Below are positions 26,601-38,600 of a DNA stretch of 64,000 nt, one piece after another. This DNA comes from Aphelocoma coerulescens (taxonomy: Eukaryota > Chordata > Aves > Passeriformes > Corvidae). The position numbers and the translations under genes were made by a program. The stretch is taken from contig NC_091014.1 of the NCBI RefSeq assembly GCF_041296385.1, forward strand, positions 47,138,078 to 47,202,077, given 5' to 3'. The stretch's first letter is position 1. Each line of letters starts with the position of its first letter. The notes beneath the pieces are model-generated. The model ran no database searches. It saw only the letters and a program-made list of their open reading frames with translations, and was not told the DNA's origin.

Positions 26601-29600
26601 TAAAAATCCATCTATACAGTCAGGTCATTTTTCTGATTTGATTGTTACGATCTTATGAAGAATGTGGACGTGAGGCAGGAGCTACAGGGAGGTCCGTGGC
26701 TGGATTATGCAGCTGAGGTGAATATCCAGAGTGGGGACTATGCTGCAAGTTAATTGGAAAATGAAGAAATTCTTGTGAGGATGATTTGCATGAACCTGTT
26801 TGATATATTCAGTTCTTTCCGCAAAAAGTGATTAGGAGTAGGAGAGATGCCATGAATAACTACTTTGTCAGATGAAATCAAGAGGTCTGCTGCAAAGCTG
26901 ACTGACCTTTAGGATGGATAAAGCTATTCGATGTGTTCAAGTAATTGCAAACAAAGAGCTCCTGTTCACATTCTGAAAGGTCTGTAATATTTTCTTAGGG
27001 AGGGCAGTTATTTGATTATAGCTTTAATTTAAAATGGAATTGAGCTGTGATTTTGTAATGAGTTGGCTAGTTGGATGTTCCAGTTTACCAGCTTGCCTTC
27101 GATCCTAAAAATGGTCTTTACTTTTATGTGCAGAAATGGCTTTATTGTTGTTTTGGGTTTTAATTGGAGAATCGAAGGATTGGTTCTGCAGTGGAGCAAA
27201 TATCTGAAGACTTGTGTAATTCTGTTAAATTTAAAAAGCCTTTACTTGATTTATAGCTTAGGGGCCAGGTTTCCTTAAGAGTAAACTTGAATAGATAAAC
27301 AGTGTATTATACTGTTTGATCCTGGCACTAGTTGTCTGACTTAGGAAGGGTCACCACTCCATAGTAACTTTTTTTAGAATTGAGGAATGTGAAGTCTAAC
27401 TAACCTTATAAATTTTAGCTTGTCTGTGTTTGATTCAGCATGGTGGAATGTAGTTACCTTGCCAGTTAATTTCTCATGTTGTGTAGATTCTACAAGTAGC
27501 AGAATAGCCCAAGGCTGCTGTGCTTTCTGTGTCTTTAAACAAAATTCTTTTTGTAGGAGCATTGGCCTATATTCTGTTAATTGATTTTAATTTAGAAACA
27601 CCTTTGTGTTTTATTAGAATTGAGTTCTTGCACAGAGTTGTTTGCAGATCCTGTAATTTGTCTTTGCATTCATTTAGACTACCAGATTCTTATCTGCCTG
27701 CTGTTGGGAGGATAAATTAAGGTTTGTTTCAAAACGTAGTGTTTGTTCAAGTCTTCGCTGCCTGATGCAATTCTCCTAGCAACAGCATTTAGTTCAGCTG
27801 TTTGAACAGCTGGCTGATTTGTAAAGGAGTGTGATGGATTCTGGCCACTCCATATAGTGAAATGTTCTTCAGCTTTTAAAGCTGAAGTGGGGAGCAGTGG
27901 TAATATGGGGAATGTAGGCATATGAAAGAAAATGGAGAACTTGCCGAGACCTGTGAGATTAAAAGGATAAAGGAGAAAAGAAAATGGCCAACTTGGTAGG
28001 ATAGCAAGTGAGGTTTGATAAGAGCTAGAAGAGAGTAATTTTGGTGGGCAGAAGGACAGGAGTGAGAAAAATTAAACAGGAGCAGATGCCAGAGCAGTAA
28101 GGAGGAAGGTATTTGGAGGTGAAGAATTGAGAGAAATGTGAGTTAGGAATGTTTCCCATGTAGATCCTGTTTGTAATTGAAGCTGTTACTCCTGAATCTC
28201 TCAGTATTTTTTTAATGTAAATAAACAGAAAAATTATGATAAAAATGTCTCCATTGTGTCCAGTAGAGGACCATATTAATGATGAGGAGTCATACTCATT
28301 CCAATTTGAATATGCAGTTGAAAGTGCCACCTCTTTAAAGCAGGTTGAAGCAATTTGGTGTCCAGCAAGACATGCAATACAGGTGCTGGAAATGATGCTG
28401 GAAGAATATGAAGCAAGGCATATCTCCATTAAAATGAAGTTAAAGACAGAAATAGGATAAAGGCCAGTACAATGTATTGTGGTGTGGTCTATGTCAGAAT
28501 AAAACAATAGCTTTTTGAGAGCAGTTTCAGGCAAATAAAATAGAAGAGCACTCATTGGACTGGACTTGAGTAAAGTACTTGATTTAGTGCTTTGTGAGAA
28601 AATACTAGAGAGGATGGGTAGGAAACTCTTTACATTGATAAACAAATATTTTCTTTCATTATCTATCTTAATAGTTTCAGTAGTCCTTATGATAGGAGAA
28701 GTAAGGTCAACAAAACTGTGGAAGGGTCTGGAGCACAGGTCTTTTGAGGAGCAGCTGAGGGAGCTGAGGTTGTTCAGCCTGGAGAAAAGGAGGCACAGGG
28801 GGGACCTTATTGCTCTCTACAACTGCCTGACAAACAGGTACTAGCAAGGTGGGGGTTAGTCTCTTCTCACAGGTGACAAGTAATAGGAGTAGAGAAAATG
28901 GCCTCAAGTTGCACCAGTTTAGATTGGATTTTAGGACAAAATTCTTCTCTGAAAGGGTAGTGAGGCATTGGAACAGGCTGCCCAGGGAAGCGATGGAATC
29001 ATCATCCCTAGAAGCATTCAACAGACATGTAGGTGTGGCATTTAGGGACATGGTTTAGGGGTGAACATGGCAGTGCTGGGGTAAGGCTTGCATTCAATGG
29101 TCTTTGAGAGCTTTTCCAACCTTAGTGATTGTGTGACTCTAAGTAGTGCTATGATGAAACCCAGTGGGAAGGCATTTGCCCATAAGAGAGGGTTGTATCA
29201 GTATCCAAAAATGATTGCAATTATAGACATGGGAATAATTGTGACAGAGTAGAAAGTGGGGGGATAACCAAGGCTCTTCTTATTAGAGTAGGATTTCAAA
29301 ATTCCCCAGGGAAAGAAGGCGTTGGATTTCTTAATATAAAATGATGATGAGTGAAACAGACTCAAAAAAAGAAAATGCAATCTAGGATATTTCAGGGTGG
29401 GTATTTACAGTATAAAATGGATGAAGCGTTACTGCTGTTGCAAAGACAGTAGCAAAATATTTTGAGGATCATAAAAGATTTTAGTTGTCCATATTCAAGA
29501 AAGATTCTTACTGGGAGAGTTGCAAAGAGACTGATGGTACTGGAAAACCAATCCTGGGGGACTCTCTCACTTATTTTTTATATAGGAAAATAAAGCCTGA

Positions 29601-32600
29601 AGGAAGGTGAGGTTGTGCTGTTCAGTAAAACAGGGAGTTTGGAAACAGTTTTAAGTGTAAGGGCATTATGGTGACAGGAGTGAATAGGTGCAGATGGGTC
29701 ATAAGTAAAATTAATCAGGAAATTGAGTACTGTAATTTAGAATTAGAGCAGTGAGCATCTGAAACATCCTCTGAAGCAATGTAGTGGAAACAAAGTATAT
29801 TTTCTGAAAGGCGAGTAAAATTCCTGGATTACCTGATTCTGTGATAGCGAGGCTGCATGTGATAAACCACGCATGTTATCCTCTACTGTGGTTTTAGTCC
29901 CCAGGTTGAAGTCTGTCAGGACCTACATACTTGCTTAACTCTGGAATCTGTGTCTTATCAAATTGGCTTATATCCAAGTACCTCAAATCAGTGAAAGGGA
30001 ATTAAGTTTAACATTCTTGGCAGAAGACTAGTTGGTGAAATAATGTACCTTTTCACTCCTTTAACTTGAGATGAGGTGTGATTCTTTTTTTTTGTATGAG
30101 GGCTGATAGTTGCTGAAAAATTGAGAAATTTTTAGAAAAGTTTCCTTTTCTTGTCCTTAATTTTGCTGATCAGCGCATATGGTACCCCATAATAGTAAAA
30201 AAAAGTCTGCCCCTCTGATACCAAAAATGGTGTTGTAATGCAAAATTAATTTTTCCGGTTTTACTATTTGTGTTTCAGAGTTGGAAGCCTTTGTAGACTA
30301 CTTTAACTTTGTATTCCTAATCTGTTTGTGTCTTTAGAAAATAATTTAATATCGTGTTTAATATTGGTATTAAAATTCATTTTTATGTCTGTTTTACAGC
30401 CTATTCGACACTTGAAATATTCATCCTTTAAGAAATCCTTGCTGGGCACTGTTTCTGACAGTGGAAATGTAACTCTCTGGGATGTAAATAGCCAGAACCC
30501 ATACCATAATTTTGAAAATACTCATAAAGCACCAGCCTCAGAAATCTGCTTTTCTCCAGTCAATAAGCTGCTGCTTGTAACTGTAGGTTTGGATAAAAGA
30601 ATTATTCTCTATGACACTTCAAGTAAAAAGTGAGTATATGAAAGACCTTTTGATTTTAGAAGATTCGTTATTTGGGTTTTATAAACTGAAAAAACGTGCC
30701 GAATTATGACATGAAATAATTAATTCAGCCCCCATTCAGAATGGTTGAAGTGGTTGGCGTATTGCTGCTGGAGAACTTGCCCCATAATCTGTTTTGCTTT
30801 TTAAGTTAACAAACAGTTAAAAAACTCCAAGGCATGTGGGAACTAATTGAAGCCCAGATTATGAGTGATGTTCCCCAGTGCTTGTGTGTGGGCTTTTCTT
30901 GTTGATACAGAGCAGTTAACCTCTGTGAGGGACAGTACAGCCTGTGAGGACCTTCAGCCACCTGAGCTTAGCTTGCCTGCTTTTCTAGTTAGGATAAAAG
31001 ATGTAACTGTGGTGCACAGAGCTGCTGAGATAGGGGAGAATATTGGCTGAAAAAGCAGGAAATATGGGACATTGGTGATGGGACTGTGTAGTAAGAGGGT
31101 AGGATGGCAAGTGGTTTCGTGGGACATTGGTTTTAGCGTGAGTAGTGCTTTACTCTAGCTGAGTAAAAGCAGGAGTCTGTTTGCATTTTGGAAAGGTGTA
31201 GTAGAAGGATGCAAACTAAGACCTGAAGTTCTTCCCAGAGCTGTGGGAAGGGTAGAGTTGATAGGCTTGGAAAGCTAGAGGATGAGAGAATGTATGTAGT
31301 ATGAGTGCTGCTGTAAATGATGGTATCAGTAAATAATGTTGGTGTTTGCTATTAAGAAGGTAATGTGATCCTGTCCCCATGAAGTCTTTTGGGGCATATG
31401 TAGTTTTTTTCTTGTTGAGCATGAATGCTTAGTATAAACCTAATCCACTGTGTCTTAAGATAGTGCACTGAATTTACTTGGCATTGGAGAAGTTGAACTA
31501 CTGACCTGTAGGTGAATTATGAAAGCTTTGATCTATATATATTTTTTTTTTTTTTGATATTCTGTATAGAAAAGGCCAACTTCTGAATTCTAAAAGATCC
31601 ATCCTGTCCTTTTCATATTTGAAGGTTACTGACAACACTTGTAGCTGATTTTCCTCTTACCACAGTAGACTTCATGCCTGATGGTACTACTTTGGCTATA
31701 GGATGTTCCCGGGGAAAGATCTGGCAGTATGACTTAAGACAACTGACATCGCCAGTGAAAACAGTTATTGCTCACAAAGGCTGTGTGAAATGCATACGTC
31801 TTCAGTTCAGTAGCACTTTTTCCAAGGTAAAAAAAGCTTTCCTTTTTATTGTTCAATATGCAAATTAATGAAAGCAAAGCATGAGTTTTAAGTTCTAAAA
31901 AAAGGTTAGCATTCACTGTCTAAGCATTACAGATGCCAACAAAATTGGATCATACCAGCACAGAAATTATAAACTGCTTAGTCTTAACTGCCTCTTTAGG
32001 CATTGTTAATTTGGAATTCCCCCCACTCCTAGCCTTAGTGTTGAAATAAGTGGAACTTAGTCTTCTAGGTTTTCTGGTGTGGATATGCTTCCTTTGCAGA
32101 TCAGTTTGTGGCACCTCAGGTTCATTTGTAGGCAGTAGCAGAAAGGTCTGTAATGGCCCTTCCGCTTAAGAAGACACAGGGCTGCTCACCTTGAGATATT
32201 TTGTATGTCTTCTGTATGGACTTTTGCTGGCACATATAAACAGTGGAGAAGTTAACTAAATAATAGAGAACACTTAAGAGGTTTTTCCAAGGCTTAATTA
32301 GGCTCTACTGTATCCAGAAACCCTGTGCTTTCATTTAATGGACACTGAGAGAACCTTTGAAATGGATTCTTTACCACTCTGAGACTTTCCTTCTCCTTTA
32401 GTACACTTACTGCTAGTGGTTAACTATTCCTGTAAAATTTGGAGTCCCTAGTAATGTAATCTCTTATTTCTCCTATTGTCTAAACTTGGGATCAAAATTG
32501 ACTCATGCAAGGTCACTCCACTGTTAAATTCTGTTGCTATCTTTGTGAAGGTCTTCACGGTATCCGTATGATAATACGGATGTTTCCCATGCTCTTTGAA

Positions 32601-35600
32601 GTTACATTAAGATACCTTTTTTTTATATTTATAAAGGCATATCTCCTAGGCAACCTTTACAACTTGAACTGAATTTTTTTGCTGTTTTTAAAAAGGAAGG
32701 TATATTGGCATACATTTTTACTTCTGGCTGAAGGCATAATAAATTATCTTAATTGGTTCTATTTTTTCTTCAGTCTAACCTTACAGGTTCTTCAAATAAA
32801 CCTGTGTCCAAAAGAGTAGAAGTCAAAGCTGGTAGTAATCTTGGAGGAATTCAAAATACTGGCATCAAAAACATTGCCTCTCAAGCATCAGCAGCAGTTT
32901 CCTCTCATCTTACATTGACAAATGAGAATAAGGGAGGAGAGATTTTTCAGGAGAAAACAGGTAATGTTGTATTCCTACTCTTACAGTATTTGGCATAATG
33001 GTGAAGATGGAAGCAATGTTTTGTGTTTTGACCATTACAGTATAAAAATTTCACTGAGGGAAGGGCATTTTTTAGGAAGTATTGTGTGCATATGCATGCA
33101 CATCTGCATCTTCTTTTCCCTCCCCACTGCATAACTCATGCTATGAGACTGTAGGAGGTAAATTGGGTCCTACTATAAGCTTAAGACAGGTGAAGTCTTA
33201 TAATTGTGGTGGCACTGTGGGACTATCTCTTACATTCTGGCTTCTTGTAGATTATGTACATAAAGTTACTGATACAATTTCTGCATGGAATGCAGAGCTA
33301 AAGGTTTGTAATTCTGTTAACAAATAGGAGTAACAGACCTCATCCAAAAAAAAAAAAAAAAAAGCCAAGCAAACAAAACAAAGAGAAAAAAACCCAGCCT
33401 AGTCCAAAGACCCAAGTGACAACTGAACTGTATTTTTGTGAGAGGCAGGATTCCAGTATCCCATGGTAGGAAAGATGTTAAATATAGTTGCAAGGCTGAT
33501 TAGTTGTATAACTGTACTTGCTATCTATGCCTCTGAAATTAACAAGCTCTTTGTAAAAATTCTGAGCATTCCAAAACTCTGCCATTGTGTGAAATGTACT
33601 CTTAAAATTTTATTTATTCAAGAGTTCTGAAAATATCAAATCAGTGACACTGCTAGTTTGATTCTTGAAAAAAATCCTCAACCATTTTAATGCAACAGTA
33701 CTTTTCCCCTCCTTTTTAAAATAAGGGGAAATACATTTAGTAACAGTAATTAGGCAATAAGCCACTGCAGTACGTAGGCATGTGTATTAATGACCTCCCT
33801 TGGGTATGCAGTAAAGTATGATGTGAAGTAGAATGTTTCCTGTGTATGGAAGAAGTGCTGCTAATCAACATCACTGAATAGTGTGGAAATTTTTATTTTG
33901 GTTAAAACATATGATTTACTATCTTCATTTGAAGGTGTAATGTCTGTTACCCCTTAAAGAGGACCATGCATAATACATAAATGTTTTAAGAAAATAAAGG
34001 CTTACCAAGTAAAACAGTTTTCAAATCTGAGTGTTCACTTTAAAAGTAAACACCTCTGAATATTCCAGAAGATATGGTCTTTAAGGTTAAGAATGGGAAT
34101 GGATGAGATACCACAAATGGCATTTTTTCTCTGGAATGTCTTCTAGAACCTGTTTATGGGACTTAACTTTGGAGAAATAAGGGACATTCAGCAAAGAAAT
34201 CTGATAGCATATTTAAACAAAATGGAAGCTTTCTATCACAGGTAGTTTTAAGGTACAAAAGTATAAATGAAGTCAGAATGTGGTGAGAAACTTGAATGTA
34301 CTTTGAGCGGGCTTCCCATAAACTCCTATTTAACAACTGTTGTCTGGTTTAGGTACTTAACTACATTTAGATTACTGAGAATGGGTAAAAGTGCACAAGA
34401 CATTTTGGCCCAACTTTACATTACACTTTTTCCACGTAGATCCTCTAAATTTTGGCACAGGTTGATACTGCACTTCTAATTTGACTCAGTATACCAAGTA
34501 TTTACTTAACTAGCAAGTGCAATCCTGTGTTGGTGTCACAACTGACACATCTGAAGAAGTGGGAAATGTAATATATTAATACATTTAAATGTGAAATCTT
34601 AAACATGGCTCAGGTTCCACTTAAGGGAAATACTTGGACATGATCAATTGCAGTCACCCACTGACACTGACTGTGCTGTAATTATGCCTCCCCTGCTGGA
34701 GGAGAATTTTAGAGTCTTTGCCAGGAGTCCGAGAGACAAACGGGGCTATCAGCCTTCTCTGCTTTCAGATAGTTGTTTATTAAGTCTTATCAGAGAAATA
34801 GAACCACTTAATGTGACCCAGACATAGCACAGAGCAGAGAATGCAGGAGAATGCCCAATTACCAAGATTACACAGCCTTTTTAAAGGTAAATTAACCAAT
34901 GGTCACTAAAAGCGTACATTATTTTTACTTATCCACTAATGTATAATAAATCAACTAGTCACGTAGACAGGAACTGCAGAATTCTTTATCCAGTCATCCC
35001 AAACTACTTCTACTGCAGAATATGGAGTAGTAGAAGAAGGAGGTCTGGAGAACAACAACAATCCTCCATTTTGAAGTTTTTTGCTTTTATCTATTTACTA
35101 TATTAACAAACCCAAATCATCTAAATTTTTCACCCTGTGACAATCTTACATAATATTCTATCACCTAGTTTGCACCAGTGTAGATTCTAATTCTTCCCAG
35201 AGGGTAGGCAATTTTCTCCAAGGACAAAGGTCAATAATAGTGTTGTCTAGGGGGGTAGAACCCCTCAAAACAGGCAGAGAAATATTCTATGCACTCTGGG
35301 TTCCTACAACCCACACAGTCATATTTGGATCACTTGAGCAAGTAATCCCACATAGAGAAGAACTTAGAGGTTTTATGAACATTTTATGAAATTATGAAAG
35401 TTATTTTGGTGGTTGTCTGAGCAGTTTAATTAACCTCTCTAAAAACTGTAGTTTGAATAATTACTGGGCATTTTTTTTGAGTTATGATATGCTTCCATTC
35501 TTCAGACAACTGTCCTTTGTACCATGCATACAAAAGCCAACTTTTTTTCCCCCCTGGATTGGGTCAGGGATGGGGCTTGAGGGTAAAGTGGGGAAAGGTC

Positions 35601-38600
35601 TAGGAAGAAGTTTGGTTGGGGTTTTTTTGTCTGCAATTTTAACTCAAATTTGATTTTCTATTATTAGAATATATAAATTGATTTTCTAATATTAGAAATA
35701 AACAGAGAATATACTAGCACTAGGAAAGCTTTAAAGAAGGTGTTTCACATATTTTCTCTTGGAATGCTTAATGGCCCCAGTACAGCAAATTCCTCTTCTA
35801 AGGCAGAACAAATTTTAATTTTTATCATCTGGAAGTGGTTACCTTATTAGCAGAAGGTGCAGTCACTAGTTTTCACTTCACCTGATCCAGCATAAAATTG
35901 CTGCATCTATCATAATAGATTTCTCTGAACATGGGTGGGTTCTCCAATTTTACAACCCTCCTCTTTAGCTTTAAGTTGTAGTCACCTTTGTTGACAGCCC
36001 AAATGAGGAAGTTAAAATTGCCCCTATAAGTGGTATCCACAGACAGTTCTCAAGTGCTTATTGGACTTCCCAGGTGTCATGCTTGCTGTGAGATTGTTCA
36101 GCCATAATGTATGTTATTTTTGGAAAAGGTCAATTACTAACTAAATGTTATTGTCCTTTGAAGGTTTTCCCCATAGTTCCAGCTTGGATGTCATTCCATC
36201 TAAAGAAACAGATCATGGGAAAAGTGCTGAATTAAATAACTTTGATGATTTGGGTCGAAGTAGTTTAGGAGATGTGTTTTCTCCAGTCAGAGATGGTAAG
36301 TTACTAATACTGAAATTTGTAAAGCATTGTTTGTGTGCATGTAGTGTGACAAAATGTCATTTGGGTCTTATTGACTGCTGTACCTGCTTGATATTTAAAT
36401 TCGTCTTTGATTATGGACTTGATGCAGTGATACAAATAAACACTTCATTTCTCTGTGTTCTGCTATTTTGTAGATATTATTGCAAATAAAGTGACTGAAG
36501 ATCCTCAAGGAAAAGGAAATGGTAAGCATATGCCAGTGATAGGCCTTTGGAGGTCTGTGCTAGTTCTCACATGCTGATTTTCTCATACCATTGAAAACAA
36601 GCAAATGACGAAAGCAGACACTGAAACAACTTTTCTGGAAATTGTTTGAGGCAGTAGCAGGAAGTCAAGAGTATGGTTCTAAAGTAATTGGTTATTTTCC
36701 TTTATAGTGATATACAAAGGCTTTTCCTGCTTTTTTTCTTACTGTTATAAGGATGGTGGCAGCATAAGTTGTATTTAAGGATTTAGTTTTTGCGGGGCGT
36801 ATTTCTTGGCAATTTCTTTTGTTAATCAGTTTTGTATGAGTGTGCAGGCATTTTAATTGTTGGATAGATTTGGTGTGGGTGTTTATTGACCTGTGTGTTT
36901 CATCTTTCCCTTTTTTATTTTAGGCCTGGATTTCCAGTCCTACCTTGTGGGTTTGGATTTTCTCCCGCAGCCGACCACTGCCTTTCCAGTAAAAAGAAAC
37001 CCAGTGAGTAGTAGTGCACAAGGGATACAGTCTAGCCCATTACATGCACTTGTGGGATCTCCAATTAAAGAAGAACATCCAGAGACTGACACTAAGAAAA
37101 TAAGTCTTGGAAAACAAGAATCTAAAGAAGTCTTAAAGCAGGTATTCTTGTTATGAGTGGTCTTCTTAGAATCTTGACAGAATGTTACCACTTGAAGAAA
37201 AAAATCCTGAATAATGCCTCATCTAATTTTATTTTGTAATTCTTTTCACACACTATTAACACTTATCCGTAAAACTTTTTGTGATTTAGGTGAATTGGCC
37301 TTCAGCAATGGAAGATAAATGTATGTTTGTCTTAAATAAGATCAAGTTACATAAGTTTCCGTGAAACAAAACAGGTAGCCTGAGGAGTATTTTGATTTTT
37401 TTTTTCTAGAAAATCAAGAGGATCACTAGGTGGTTGCACCAGTATGATTGATTGTTGTTTGTTAGATCAATTCCACCCTCTTCTTTCCCTGTTCTCAATC
37501 TCCCTCTTTTTCTTGAGATATCTTTAATATGCCTCTGCACAGAGCTTTGCTACTTTTGTATTGCTCTTGAGAAGTCTGAGTTTGCTAGGAATGATATAAC
37601 TTAGTCACAGCAGTTTTGATGTGAAAATTAAGAGGCTCCCGCCTTTTGCACTTGCTTCGATGGGCCCACTTGAGGCAATTTGGAATGTTTTAGCAATCAG
37701 TTTTTCAGATATCTTGCTAGGAAATGAAAAGCACGTATTTCTGAGTAGATTCCTAAAAGCAAAAATGTTTGAAAGTGCATTTTGGAAAACTTAGTCTTCA
37801 AATGCAATTAGACAATTGTAACAAGTAGATTTCATCTTTAAAAGAAAAAAATATTTTTTGTTGTCAGGTTTCAAAATCAAGCTTATCAAGCACAGAACCT
37901 ATAACTTTAAGTTCTTCACCATCATCCACTCCTGATGCAAATGACAAACTAATGAAGAATATTCAGGCCCATCCTGCATATGATCTACCAGTAAATGGTA
38001 CTACCTCAACAAGTAAGTTGATAATTTTGGCCCAATTCTAGGTGTGGTTGATTGTAAACTGATTTGAAATCTGATAAAATGGACTTAGCATTAAAAAAAG
38101 AACATCTGATCTCGATTCTTTAAATCGAGCCAACACTCCTAGAATGTCTCTGGTTGCCTCTGAATAGACTCATTCTAAATCTGTTTCGGTTTCTTTTACC
38201 CAGCAATATTTGAGGTAAAATTAATGAAATAAATAAATTTTTTTTTAAAGTATCAGGGTAATGCAGAATACAATGGGGTTTTATTTGTCTTGAGGGGTCT
38301 CAATATTTTATTTTCAATTGTAAAGGCTCAAAGATAACATCACCTGTCAGTGCTGGAGTTGCAAGTTCGTTGTCAGAAAAAATAGCAGAAACCATTGGGA
38401 GTAGCAGACCAAATGCACCTCTGACATCAATTCAAATAAACTTCATTCAGAATATGATACAAGAAACAATGGATGACTTCAGGTACTTGTATTCATGCAG
38501 AGTGTTGTTGCTTTCAGTGACATGTTTTCTTAATGGGATGTTTCAGCATTTGCTCTAACAAATTTCTCTGTGGATTAGAAAATTACACCATTTATAGCCC

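Larger units (their letters stand above)
32961..36163 (+). other. NEDD1 intron hosting an endogenous retroviral fragment
   Basis: A 3.2-kb intron. It contains an 18-base A run (33346-33363), the antisense LTR and retroviral remnant at about 34677-35370, and a short 28-bp-period repeat (attgattttctaatattaga-like) at 35650-35700. Confidence 0.75.
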
